A stretch of DNA of 64,000 nucleotides from Lateolabrax maculatus. Its lineage: Eukaryota; Chordata; Actinopteri; Acropomatiformes; Lateolabracidae. The position numbers and the translations under genes were made by a program. Location: assembly GCA_031216445.1 (NCBI GenBank), contig CM062209.1:25314501-25378500 (forward strand), given 5' to 3'. The notes beneath the pieces were generated by a model. It worked only from the letters and a program-made list of their open reading frames with translations, had not been told where the DNA came from and did not search any database. Positions 49,350 to 60,137 of this stretch are shown one piece after another. The number at the start of each line of letters is the position of its first letter. Within the stretch, counting starts at the first letter, position 1.

Positions 49350-49601
49350 TTTCCACTCCATTACAAACATAGAGCATACATAGTATGCGCACCATCCCTT
49401 TGGATATCAAAAGAAACAAAGAAAAAATCAAGCGGTTTTGCACTCGAGGGCGCGATCAGACCCTTTTGAGGAGTTACTTTAAAAATGGCAGAAGACCGCT
49501 GCCATGAAGTTGACTTAAACAGCGCAATCAGTAATCTGTTGAAGCAGGGCCACGGAAGCCAAAGACTACGTGGCGCCGTTCCTTTTTTCAAGGCAAACAT
49601 G

Positions 49602-52211
49602 CTTTGGTTTCAATGCAGTAAGTGCTTTTTTGTTGGGGTAGTTTTGCTGACCTCTGCATCTTCAGGTGTGAGCTGTGTGCCATTTGAAAACTTCAGTAAG
49701 AGATACACTTAATTTGTAGTCACATTCTAGAATTGCAGGACAAGAAAATAGAATAATGCGGTTTGATGTTGGGGTTGGATTCCGTACTGAAGCCCTACAT
49801 TCCCTGAACTAAATCTGCCTCTTTGTATTGCTTTTAAACTACTGCTGATAAAACATCAACACACAACAAGCTTGACTATGGAGAAACTCTTAAGCGACGA
49901 AGACTGCCAACTGTAAGTCTGTCATATTGACCCAACTTGAGCATTGAGTTGTGTTTGAATACAGTTAAGAGCTACTTGTTCGGGCGGTTGTACATGACAA
50001 ATGCTGCAGACTGTACCCGAAGACAGATTTCATTTGAATTACATTCAGATCACCTCAAATGGAGACATTAATGATTCTTGTGTTCATAAGTGCTTCTCTT
50101 TGGGGTTGTCTTGGATGTGAAAAGATTGAAGATGATTGAAATTCCTTCCAGAAAGCTGATTCAGAGACACATTTCAGTGAGAAGTGCATTTCAACTTGAG
50201 CAACCCTCTGACTTCACTACCAAGAAAGTGCTATATAGTTGGGGTGTTAATCTTGTTTGTTTATCAGTGCAATACTGTTTTTTTGCTCATAAAGGTCTAG
50301 ATTTGGTCAATAATAGTACACTAACACAAACACTAACTTTGGTTTCAATGCAGTAAGTGCTTTTTTGTTGGGGTAGTTTTGCTGACCTCTGCATCTTCAG
50401 GTGTGAGCTGTGTGCCATTTGAAAACTTCAGTAAGAGATACACTTAATTTGTAGTCACATTCTAGAATTGCAGGACAAGAAAATAGAGTACTGCGCTTTG
50501 ATGTTGGGGTTGGATTCCTTACTGAAGCCCTACATTCCCTGAACTAAATCTGCCTCTTTGTGTTGCTTTAAACTACTGCTGATGAAACATCAACTGGACG
50601 CTGCCAATGAGGTGCATCAAGTAAAGTCTTCGGAGGCTAAGTGACCACTTATCAACTGCTAATGCCCTGCATGAATTTAAGATGATCCTCATCTGTTCAT
50701 CAAGTACAAAGTCTTCCAGACAACACCACTGAAACTTCATATAAAAGAGGCGGAGCTGGGTGGAAACGGCTGCATTCAGTATTTAAGGTGGACAAATCTC
50801 TGCAAGAAACACCACTTCCTCTGCAAGTGGGGCAGAAAAACAAGCAACACCTGGATTATGGAGAAACTCTTAGGCAACAAAGCTTGCCAACTGTAAGTCT
50901 GTCATATTGACCCAACTTGAGCATTGAGTTGTGTTTGAATACAGTTAAGTGCTACTTGTTGGGGCTGTTGTACATGACAAATGCTGCAGACTGTAACTGA
51001 AGACAGATTTCATTTGAATTACATTCAGATCACCTCAAATGGAGACACTGATGATTCTTGTGTTCATAAGTGCTTCTCTTTGGGGTTGTCTTGGTTGTGA
51101 ATTCTTCAGCTAACATATAACTGGACAAATGCATCATTTTCACATGACTAACTAAATGCATTACTTGTCACCAACACTACCAAAACAAGAGCACTGACTT
51201 GAATTGTGAATGCAGTAAGTGCTACTTGTCGGGGAAGTTTTGCTGACCTCTGAAGTCCCAGGTTCCCTTCACATAATTCATCAGGATAGCAATTCTAGGT
51301 CAGCTCCTACTGGGTTAAGAATACATTTATTGTACCTCATCAGTATTCCCCTGACATGAGCATTGACTTGAAATTTGAATTCAGTAAGTGCTACTTGTTG
51401 GGGCAGTTTTAATTGACAAAAGCAACTGAATGCATTGGTAGACGTTTTTTTTAATACAGAAATCAGTCTCAGATAACTTCAAATGGAGACACTAATGATT
51501 CTTGTGTTCATAAGTGCTTCTCTTTGGGGTTGTCTTGGATGTGAAAAGATTGAAGATGATTGAAATTCCTTCCAGAAAGCTGATTCAGAGACACATTTCA
51601 GTGAGAAGTGCATTTCAACTTGAGCAACCCTCTGACTTCACTACCAAGAAAGTGCTATATAGTTGGGGTGTTAATCTTGTTTGTTTATAAGTGCAATACT
51701 GTTTTTTTGCTCATCAAGGTCTAGATTTGGTCAATAATAGTACACTAACACAAACACTAACTTTGGTTTCAATGCAGTAAGTGCTTTTTTGTTGGGGTAG
51801 TTTTGCTGACCTCTGCATCTTCAGGTGTGAGCTGTGTGCCATTTGAAAACTTCAGTAAGAGATACACTTAATTTGTAGTCACATTCTAGAATTGCAGGAC
51901 AAGAAAATAGAGTACTGCGCTTTGATGTTGGGGTTGGATTCCGTACTGAAGCCCTACATTCCCTGAACTAAATCTGCCTGTTTGTGTTGCTTTTAAACTA
52001 CTGCTGATAAAACATCAACTGGACAATGCAAATAAGGTGCATCAAGTAAAGTCTTCGGAGGGTAAGTGACCACTTATCAACTGCTAATGCCCTGCATGAA
52101 TTTAAGATAATCCTCATCTGTTCATCAAGTACAAAGTCTTCCAGACAACACCATTGAAACTTCATATAAAAGAGGCGGAGCTGGGTGGAAATGGCTGCAT
52201 TTAGTATTTAA
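49602..52211. repeat. RepA complex satellite, block 4
   Basis: About 2.6 kb of the satellite, ending in an intact TTAA (52208-52211) at the left end of the long pB element. No supportable gene. Confidence 0.85.
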
Positions 52212-52251
52212 CCCTTGTGTTGTCCTCTGGGTCGAGGTGACCCGGTGGCCG
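52208..52251. repeat. TTAA target site plus left terminal repeat of the long element
   Basis: TTAA at 52208-52211, then CCCTTGTGTTGTCCTCTGGG and the imperfect palindrome GGGTCGAGGTGACCC (52229-52243). The same RepA position reads GTATTTAAGATGG in uninserted units (for example TTAA at 2505-2508), so the empty site is visible elsewhere in the window. Confidence 0.88.
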
Positions 52252-53108
52252 AAAATGTCCTTCTGTGTATGTAAATGTTGTTATGCATGACATTTGTGAT
52301 TCTTGAAGCGGTTATCTTTTGTTTTTAGTTTGTTTCTTGACAATAGGAACAGATTAAGAAACAGAATAAAGGAAAAGGATGACACAAACATATGATACAT
52401 TCATATCGCAGAGCCGCTACTTTATTGTAGTAGTAGTAGTAGCAGCAGTAGTAGCAGCCCTCGCGTCGTCCTCTGGGTCGATGTGACCCGGCGTCCAGAA
52501 AAAAAAAAAAACATTCCTTTGTGTGAGCAGGCGTATGTGCATGACATTTGTGATTCTTGAAGCAGTCATCTTTTGTTTCTTTTATTTTTTGTAATGATAG
52601 AAACAGAGTAAGAAACAGAATAAAGGAAATAATGACACAAACGCTTGGTATCACAGAGCCACTACTTTATTTTAGTTATCCATTGTTTTGTCCTCTGGGT
52701 CGAGGTGACCCGGTGGCCGAAAATGTCCTTCTGTGTATGTAAATGTTGTTATGCATGACATTTGTGATTCTTGAAGCGATTATCTTTTGTTTTTAGTTTG
52801 TTTCTTGACAATAGGAACAGAGTAAGAAACAGAATAAAGGAAAAGGATGACACAAACATATGATACATTCATATCGCAGAGCCGCTACTTTATCCCTTGT
52901 GTTGTCCTCTGGGTCGAGGTGACCCGGTGGCCGAAAATGTCCTTCTGTGTATGTAAATGTTGTTATGCATGACATTTGTGATTCTTGAAGCGGTTATCTT
53001 TTGTTTTTAGTTTGTTTCTTGACAATAGGAACAGAGTAAGAAACAGAATAAAGGAAAAGGATGACACAAACATATGATACATTCATATCGCAGAGCCGCT
53101 ACTTTATT

Positions 53109-53142
<34 letters not shown>

Positions 53143-53390
53143 CAGTAGTAGCAGCCCTGGCGTCGTCCTCTGGGTCGATGTGACCCGGCGTCAAAAAAAA
53201 AAAACAACAAAAAAAACATTCCTTTGTGTGAGCAGGCGTATGTGCATGACATTTGTGATTCTTGAAGCAGTCATCTTTTGTTTTCTTTTATTTTTTTTAA
53301 TGATAGAAACAGAGTAAGAAACAGAATAAAGGAAATAATGACACAAACGCTTGGTATCACAGAGCCACTACTTTATTTTAGTTATCCATT
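52212..53390. repeat. Amplified terminal/subterminal modules
   Basis: Five modules of roughly 200-250 bp in direct orientation start at about 52212 (CCCTTGTG), 52458 (CCCTCGCG), 52688 (lacking the first ~10 bases), 52894 (CCCTTGTG) and 53155 (CCCTGGCG). Each has the TCCTCTGGGTCGANGTGACCC arm and an AACAGAATAAAGGAAA segment; the CCCTCGCG type follows a (TAG/CAG)n microsatellite. The truncated fragments have only two modules. Confidence 0.8.
53372..53377 (-). promoter_or_regulatory. Polyadenylation signal AATAAA of the long-copy minus-strand gene
   Basis: Minus-strand AATAAA about 37 bp beyond the stop codon at 53414. Its position is conserved in all four copies. Confidence 0.55.
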
Positions 53391-53413
53391 GTTTTAGTTC
53401 AGTTCAGTTCAAT

Positions 53414-54140
53414 TCAGTTGTGTACATTTCGCCGGGACCATCTCTGTATGGCGTCGCACGTGCCGACGGGGTGCGAGCAGACCTGGATCGTCTGAGCATC
53501 GTTGAAGCCGTCGTCCCAGCAGAACTCTTCCGTGCAGGGGATGAGGCCGCCACCGCCAACGCCGCCGCCGCGTCTCAGCGCCGAACGATGCTGGACTCCT
53601 TGTCCTTTTTCTTCTTTTTCTTCTTCTTCTTCTTCTTCTTCTTCTTCTTCTTCTTCTTCTTCTGCTCGTGCTCCTGCTTCTCCTGCTTCTCCTGCTTCTA
53701 CTTTTCCTTCTACTTCTGCTCGTGCTTCTTCTGCTCGTGCTCCTGCTTCTCCTGCTTCTCCTGCTTCTACTTTTCCTTCTACTTCTGCTCGTGCTTCTTC
53801 TGCTCGTGCTCCTGCTTCTCCTGCTTCTACTTTTCCTTCTTCTTCGGGCTCCCCGTCCACCACGTCGTACGGCCCAAAGTCGTCGAGCGCGGAGAATGGG
53901 TTAGCGCACTGCGCCTCTATCCCGGCGTGCAATTTGGCATGCAATTTGGCGTACCTGACGACAAACTCGGGACCGTAGAGCCGGCACTGATCCGGAGACA
54001 TGCGGATGAACTGGTTAAAGTTGTCAAAGTGGTCAACGAAAGCGTACATTCCCATGGCTACTAGGCACTTGCAGAGCAGAGGGTCACGTCTTTTTTTATT
54101 TTTATGCTCCCAGAGACGTTCATGTGGTCTCCAGGCAAAC

Positions 54141-54181
<41 letters not shown>

Positions 54182-54220
54182 CCTCCTCATCATTATCATT
54201 TCTTCAGCCCCGTTCCTCAT
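53414..54220 (-). CDS. Unknown piggyBac-linked minus-strand gene, long copy
   Basis: I do not recognise the product. The 268-residue frame has: MRNGAEEMIMMRRW, a 12-residue poly-Gln (about 15-26), a basic segment (WEHKNKKRRDPLLCK), a conserved core (MGMYAFVDHFDNFNQFIRMS, then YGPEFVVRYAKLHAKLHAG, then NPFSALDDFGPYDVVDGEP), three tandem acidic/Ala repeats (units like KVEAGEAGARAEEARAE), a Glu run, a Gly-rich stretch and a C-terminal Cys tail (C-x4-C-x13-C-x6-C) that may bind metal. Strand choice rests on the shared polyadenylation signal, the conserved core and the poly-Gln. It points toward the left terminal repeat and away from the transposase. Upstream exons are possible, so the start is uncertain. 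It is not the standard piggyBac C-terminal Cys-rich domain as far as I can judge. Confidence 0.55.
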
Positions 54221-54225
54221 CTCAT

Positions 54226-54249
54226 CGTGTCTTATCCGTGTGTGTGTGT

Positions 54250-54285
<36 letters not shown>

Positions 54286-54340
54286 CTCATGATCAGTTGG
54301 ACATTTTCTCACTGGATGTTTTTTTGGAGGTTTCTGTTGC
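54226..54340. repeat. (TG)n-containing insertion unique to the long copy
   Basis: About 110 bp with a TG dinucleotide run (54238-54283) and AT-rich flank. It interrupts the sequence that is continuous in fragments 1-3 between the unknown gene and the Lys/Glu-rich frame. Either an insertion in the long copy or a segment lost from the fragments; an intron is possible, but I see no clear donor/acceptor pair. Confidence 0.5.
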
Positions 54341-54602
54341 GCGAGTCATCATCTGCTTCTGAACATTTTCCCACTATAGGGGATTTTATGTGTGACTCAT
54401 CCCCTTCTTCTTCTTCTTCTTCTTCTTCTTCTTCCCCGCGAGCGTCGGGCCTCCGCGACCCGTCGCTCCTCTCCTTCCACTCGTCCTTCCCCTTGTCCTC
54501 CTTCTTCTTGTTCTTCTTCTTCTTCTTCTTCTTCTTCTTCTCACTGTCACTCTCTCCGCCTCCGCACGCTCTTGTGCCTCCTGCTGGCAGGAATGTGCAC
54601 AT
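54309..54602 (-). other. Charged Lys/Glu-rich frame, long copy
   Basis: 97-residue minus-strand frame homologous to 3980-4267, with SHIKSPIVGKCSEADDDS conserved and a Lys run interrupted by Asn. Its end differs because of the (TG)n insertion. Possibly an upstream exon of the unknown gene; coding status is unproven because most of it is microsatellite. Confidence 0.25.
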
Positions 54603-54724
54603 AGCTGCCTGAACTGGACGGTTTTTCTCTCACGGCCACAAGGAGCCAGTGTTCTTCTCCTGGAGTTACACGGAGCCAGTGTTCTTCTCCTGGAGTTACA
54701 CGGGAAATCGATTTTTAAAAGACC

Positions 54725-57280
54725 CCCCCTCACCCACGTTCCTCCCGCGAGCAGCGGGCCTCCGTGACCCGACGATGCGTGGCCCCTCCACTTCCCACTC
54801 GTCCTTCTCCTCGTCCTCCTACCTCTTCTCCTTCTCGCCCTCGTTCCTCCCAGTGCGCGGCGGGCCTCCGCGACCCGACGAGGCGTCGCCCCTCTCCTTC
54901 CTCACGTCCTTCGCCTCGTCCGTCTACTTCTTCTCCTTTTTTCCCCTCTCCTCTTTGCCTTTCTCGCTGTCCCTCCGCACGCCCTCGTTATTCCCGGCGC
55001 ACGACCGGCCTCCGTGACCCGACGAGGCGTGGCTCCTCCACTTTCCACTCGTCCTTCGCCTCGTCCTCCTACCTCTTCTCCTTCTCGCCCTCGTTCCTCC
55101 CAGCGCGCGGCGGGCCTCCACGACCCGACGAAGCGTGGCCCCTCCACTTTCCCATCGTCCTTCGCCTCGTCTTTCTACTTCTTCTCCTTTTTTCCCTCTC
55201 CTCTTCGCCTTTCTCGCTGTCCCTCGCCTGGCCTTCGTTCCTCCCGGCGCGTGGCCTGCCTCGGAGGCCCGACGAAGCGTGGCCCCTCCACTTTCCCCTC
55301 GTCCTTCGCCTCGTCCTTCTACTTCTTCTCCTTTTTTTCCCTCTCCTCTTCGCCTTTCTCGCTGTCCCTCCGCACGCCCTCGTTCCCCCCGGCGCACGGC
55401 CTGCCTCCGTGACCCGACGAAGCGTCGCACCTCCACTTTCCCCTCGTCCTTCGCCTCGTCCTTGTACTTCTTCTCCTTTTTTTCCCTCTCCTCTTCGCCT
55501 TTCTCGCTGTCCCTCCGCACGCCCTCGTTCCCCCCGGCGCACGGCCTGCCTCCGTGACCCGACGAAGCGTCGCCCCTCCACTTTCCCCTCGTCCTTCGCC
55601 TCGTCTTTCTACTTTTTCTCCTTTTTTCCCTCTCCTCTTCGCCTTTCTCGCTGTCCCTCGCCTGGCCCTCGTTCCCCCCGGCGCGCGGCCTGCCTCGGAG
55701 GCCCGACGAAGCGTCGCCCCTCCACTTTCCCCTCGTCCTTCGCCTCGTCTTTCTACTTTTTCTCCTTTTTTCCCTCTCCTCTTCGCCTTTCTCGCTGTCC
55801 CTCGTCTGGCCCTCGTTCCTCCCGGCGCGCGGCCTGCCTCGGAGGCCCGACGAGGCGTGGCCCCTCCACTTTCCCCTCGTCCTTCGCCTCGTCCTTGTAC
55901 TTCTTCTCCTTTTTTTCCCTCTCCTCTTCGCCTTTCTCGCTGTCCCTACGCACGCCCTCGTTCCCCCCGGCGCACGGCCTGCCTCCGTGACCCGACGAAG
56001 CGTCGCCCCTCCACTTTCCCCTCGTCCTTCGCCTCGTCTTTCTACTTTTTCTCCTTTTTTCCCTCTCCTCTTCGCCTTTCTCGCTGTCCCTCGCCTGGCC
56101 CTCGTTCCCCCCGGCGCGCGGCCTGCCTCGGAGGCCCGACGAAGCGTCGCCCCTCCACTTTCCCCTCGTCCTTCGCCTCGTCTTTCTACTTTTTCTCCTT
56201 TTTTCCCTCTCCTCTTCGCCTTTCTCGCTGTCCCTCGTCTGGCCCTCGTTCCTCCCGGCGCGCGGCCTGCCTCGGAGGCCCGACGAGGCGTGGCCCCTCC
56301 ACTTTCCCCTCGTCCTTCGCCTCGTCCTTGTACTTCTTCTCCTTTTTTTCCCTCTCCTCTTCGCCTTTCTCGCTGTCCCTCCGCACGCCCTCGTTCCCCC
56401 CGGCGCACGGCCTGCCTCCGTGACCCGACGAAGCGTGGCCCCTCCACTTTCCCCTCGTCCTTCGCCTCGTCCTTCTACTTCTTCTCCTTTTTTCCCTCTC
56501 CTCTTCGCCTTTCTCGCTGTCCCTCCGCACGCCCTCGTTCCCCCCGGCGCACGGCCTGCCTCCGTGACCCGACGAAGCGTGGCACCTCCACTTTCCCCTC
56601 GTCCTTCGCCTCGTCCTTCTACTTCTTCTCCTTTTTTCCCTCTCCTCTTCGCCTTTCTCGCTGTCCCTCCGCACGCCCTCGTTCCCCCCGGCGCACGGCC
56701 TGCCTCCGTGACCCGACGAAGCGTCGCACCTCCACTTTCCCCTCGTCCTTCGCCTCGTCCTTGTACTTCTTCTCCTTTTTTTCCCTCTCCTATTCGCCTT
56801 TCTCGCTGTCCCTCCGCACGCCCTCGTTCCTCCCGGCGCGCGGCCTGCCTCGGAGGCCCGACGAGGCGTGGCACCTCCACTTTCCCCTCGTCCTTCGCCT
56901 CGTCCTTCTACTTCTTCTCCTTTTTTCCCTCTCCTCTTCGCCTTTCTCGCTGTCCCTCCGCACGCCCTCGTTCCCCCTGGCGCGCGGCCTGCCTCCGTGA
57001 CCCGACGAAGCGTCGCACCTCCACTTTCCCCTCGTCCTTCGCTTCGTCCTTGTACTTCTTCTCCTTTTTTTCCCTCTCCTCTTCGCCTTTCTCGCTGTCC
57101 CTCTGCACGCCCTCGTTCCTCCTGGCGCGCGGCCTGTCTCGGAGGCCCGACGAGGCGTCGCACCTCCACTTTCCCCTCGTCCTTCGCCTCGTCCTTATAC
57201 TTCTTCTCCTTTTTTTTTCTCTCCTCTTCTCCTTCTCACCCTCGTTCCTCCCAGCGCCTGGCGGGCCTCGGCGACCCGAT
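54725..57280. repeat. 144-bp minisatellite with 433-bp higher-order repeat
   Basis: About 17-18 units of a C/T-rich 144-145-bp repeat (landmarks CTCGTCCTTCGCCTCGTC, CTCGCTGTCCCTC, GCCCGACGA). The three-unit group starting at 55554 recurs at 55987 and 56420, a 433-bp higher-order period. Because 144 is divisible by three, long frames stay open on both strands (up to 507 residues on minus, 408 on plus). They encode low-complexity Arg/Gly/Glu or Pro/Ser/Phe repeats. I do not call them genes. Confidence 0.85.
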
Positions 57281-57975
57281 GAGAGAGTCCGGTGGGACAA
57301 AAGAAGTCCAGTCGGACAGATGAAAATTTCTGGTGAGACAAATGAGAAAAAAAAAAAAGTCAGATAGATGAAAGAACCTTGGTCGGAGAACTGAGAGAGC
57401 CCAGTGGGACAAAAGAAGTCCGGTCGGACAGGTGAACATTTCTGGTGGGACAAATGAGGAAAAAAAAAAAAAAAAGTCAGAAGAACCCTGGTCGGAGAAA
57501 TGAGAGAGCCCGGTGGGACAAAAGAAGTCCGGTCGGACAGATGAACATTTCTGGTGGGACAAATGAGAAAAAAAAGAAAAAAAAGTCAGATAGGATGAAA
57601 AAACCCTGGTCGGAGAAATGAGAGAGCCCGGTGGGACAAAAGAAGTCCGGTCGGACAGATGAACATTTCTGGTGGGACAAATGAGGGGAAAAAAAAAAAA
57701 AAAAAAAAGTCAGAAGAACCCTGGTCGGAGAAATGAGAGAGCCCGGTGGGACAAAAGAAGTCCGGTGGGACAGATGAACATTTCTGGTGGGACAAATGAG
57801 AAAAAAAAGAAAAAAAAAAGTCAGATAGGATGAAAAAACCCTGGTCGGAGAAATGAGAGAGCCCGGTGGGACAAAAGAAGTCCGGTCGGACAGATGAACA
57901 TTTCTGGTGGGACAAATGAGGAAAAAAAAAAGTCAGAAGAACCCTGGTCGGAGAAATGAGAGAGTCCGGTGGGAC
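57281..57975. repeat. ~118-bp tandem array with dimeric period
   Basis: Six copies of a unit with GGTCGGAGAAATGAGAGAGC, GACAAAAGAAGTCCGGT and a poly-A tract, starting at about 57381, 57489, 57608, 57723, 57843 and 57946. Units with and without GATAGATGAAA/GATAGGATGAAA alternate, giving a ~235-bp dimer. Poly-A length varies. No gene is supported. Confidence 0.8.
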
Positions 57976-58530
57976 AGAAGTGGAGAGTCATCCGACTGAG
58001 GGCGAGTCATCCAACCGGCTCCAAGTTGTCTGACCGGCTCCCTCCTTCCCCCCCTTTCTCCTCTGACTCACTGAGCAGGCACGAATTGTCCGATCGAGGG
58101 CGATCCGTCCGACCGGCTCTCTTCTTCCCTCCCTCTCTCCTCTGACTCACTGAGCAGGCACGAATTGTCCGATCGAGGGCGATCCGTCCGACCGGCTCTC
58201 TTCTTCCCTCCCTCTCTCCTCTGACTCACTGAGCAGGCACGAATTGTCCGATCGACGGCGATTCGTCCGACCGGCTCTCTCCTTCCCTCCCTCTCTCCTC
58301 TGACTCACTGAGCAGGCACGAATTGTCCGATCGACGGCGATTCGTCCGACCGGCTCTCTCCTTCCCTCTCTCCTTCCCTCCCATTCTCCTCTGACTCACT
58401 GAGCAGGCATGAATTGTCCGATCGATGGCGATCCGTCCGACCGGCTCTCTCCTTCCCTCCCTTTCTCCTCTGACTCTCTGAGCAGGCACGAATTGTCCGA
58501 CTGAGGTGAGTTGTCCGATGGAGCTCTCTC
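57976..58530. repeat. 79-bp tandem array
   Basis: Units with GACTCACTGAGCAGGCACGA and GTCCGACCGGCTCTC begin at about 58065, 58144, 58223, 58302, 58393 and 58472. Spacing is 79 bp, except one of 91 bp that has an added CTCTCCTTCCCT. Sequence to about 58063 is a diverged first unit. Confidence 0.8.
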
Positions 58531-58760
58531 CACCCTCAACTATGGTCCGCCCATTGAACAAAACAGACCAGCTCACACATCAGCAGGCCAGAGAAGAGGC
58601 AGAAGGCTCTGGGAAAGGTAGGTAGGAAATGAAAGGGGGATGAGAGGACAAAGAGACCACGGCGCAGTCTTTTTACAGTCTTTGCTTTTTGACTTGACTG
58701 ACTATTTGATATTTTAAATTAAATGAAATGTATTCATGTATTTATAACAGAGAGCGTGGA
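58531..58760 (+). other. Unique AT-richer island with a possible small intron
   Basis: The only non-repetitive stretch between the tandem arrays. It contains a donor-like AAAG|GTAGGT (GT at 58618-58619), a TATTTAAA-rich tract and an acceptor-like TTTATAACAG (AG at 58749-58750), a candidate 133-bp intron just before the ATG at 58761. This looks like the 5' end (leader and promoter) of the plus-strand transposase gene. Inference from signals only. Confidence 0.4.
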
Positions 58761-58994
58761 ATGACGAACAAGAACGACGTCTCAGCGCAGAGGGGACCGG
58801 CCGCCGGGATGATGAGGAACGGTCCCGGGAAGGGACCCGACGTGCCCCGAGGACCTCGCTCGGACTCCGTGGAGGAGGATGATGAGGAGGGGAAGGGGCG
58901 AAGAGGACGGGACGGGAAAAGGCTACAAGGAACGGTCCCGGGAGGGACCCGACGTGCCCCGAGGACCTCGCTCGGACTCCGCGGAGGAGGATGA
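58761..58994 (+). CDS. Candidate first coding exon of the transposase gene (frame closed by repeat expansion)
   Basis: ATG with purine at -3, encoding MTNKNDVSAQRGPAAG, then GKGPDVPRGPRSDS and an acidic EEDDEEGKGRRG. Where the next 112-bp unit starts, the frame shifts and ends in GLRGGG-stop. In the later segment (59439-59756) the same acidic phase continues openly into QDYDYEERG and to a donor. With a single unit the frame would stay open through that segment. Alternatives: non-coding leader, or translation from 62240 only. Confidence 0.35.
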   Translation: MTNKNDVSAQRGPAAGMMRNGPGKGPDVPRGPRSDSVEEDDEEGKGRRGRDGKRLQGTVPGGTRRAPRTSLGLRGGG

Positions 58995-59580
58995 TGAGGA
59001 GGGGAAGGGGCGAAGAGGACGCGACGGGAAAAGGCTACAAGGAACGGTCCCGGGAGGGACCCGACGTGCCCCGAGGACCTCGCTCGGACTCCGTGGAGGA
59101 GGATGATGAGGAGGGGAAGGGGCGAAGAGGACGCGACGGGAAAAGGCTACAAGGAACGGTCCCGGGAGGGACCCGACGTGCCCCGAGGACCTCGCTCGGA
59201 CTCCGTGGAGGAGGATGATGAGGAGGGGAAGGGGCGAAGAGGACGCGACGGGAAAAGGCTACAAGGAACGGTCCCGGGAGGGACCCGACGTGCCCCGAGG
59301 ACCTCGCTCGGACTCCGTGGAGGAGGATGATGAGGAGGGGAAGGGGCGAAGAGGACGCGACGGGAAAAGGCTACAAGGAACGGTCCCGGGAGGGACCCGA
59401 CGTGCCCCGAGGACCTCGCTCGGACTCCGTGGAGGAGGATGATGAGGAGGGGAAGGGGCGAAGAGGACGCGACGGGAAAAGGCTACAAGGAACGGTCCCG
59501 GGAGGGACCCGACGTGCCCCGAGGACCTCGCTCGGACTCCGAGGAGGAGGATGATGAGGAGGGGAAGGGGCGAAGAGGAC

Positions 59581-59756
59581 AAGACTACGACTACGAGGAA
59601 CGAGGCCGCCGGTCGTCTCGAAGAACCTCTCCGCACCTACGCGTTTCGCCGAGACCCCGGCTTGTCAACGGACAACGCTCGGACTCCGAGGAGGAGGTCG
59701 ATGAGCGGGAGAAGGGGGTGGAAAGGAAGGAGCGAACGCGGTGCGAAGATCGACAG
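59581..59756 (+). other. Exon-like segment 1 ending in CAG|GTGAGT
   Basis: 176 nt open in the acidic phase: QDYDYEERGRRSSRRTSPHL, then RSDSEEEVDEREKGVERKER and TRCEDRQ, followed by donor GT at 59757. The exon end is phase 0. Arg/Ser and Glu-rich composition resembles the N-terminal region at 62240. Confidence 0.45.
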
Positions 59757-60137
59757 GTGAGTACGAAGCATGAAGAAGGAGGAGAGGAGAAGAGCGGGAG
59801 GCGACCGGCCGCCGGGATGAGGAACGGTCCCGGGAAGGGACCCGACGTGCCCCGAGGACCTCGCTCGGACTCCGAGGAGGAGGATGATGAGGAGGGGAAG
59901 GGGCGAAGAGGACGCGACGGGAAAAGGCTACAAGGAACGGTCCCGGGAGGGACCCGACGTGCCCCGAGGACCTCGCTCGGACTCCGAGGAGGAGGATGAT
60001 GAGGAGGGGAAGGGGCGAATAGGACGCGACGGGAAAAGGCTACAAGGAACGGTCCCGGGAGGGACCCGACGTGCCCCGAGGACCTCGCTCGGACTCCGCG
60101 GAGGAGGATGATGAGGAGGGGAAGGGGCGAAGAGGAC

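Larger units (their letters stand above)
44217..49601. repeat. 5S rDNA array 3 (9 genes)
   Basis: Starts at the same spacer point as array 1 and runs a, b, c/a hybrid, b, c, d, a, b, c/a/c hybrid. The hybrids show unequal exchange between the two halves of the unit. It ends at the shared AAACATGCT|TTGG junction. Confidence 0.9.

Noticed and set aside
54924..56447. 507-residue minus-strand frame rich in Arg, Gly and Glu
   Set aside because: It lies wholly in a minisatellite whose unit is a multiple of three; equally long frames are open on the plus strand, and the content is pure repeat.
58226..58576. 116-residue minus-strand frame over the 79-bp array
   Set aside because: Composed of array units; no start context or homology that I can recognise.
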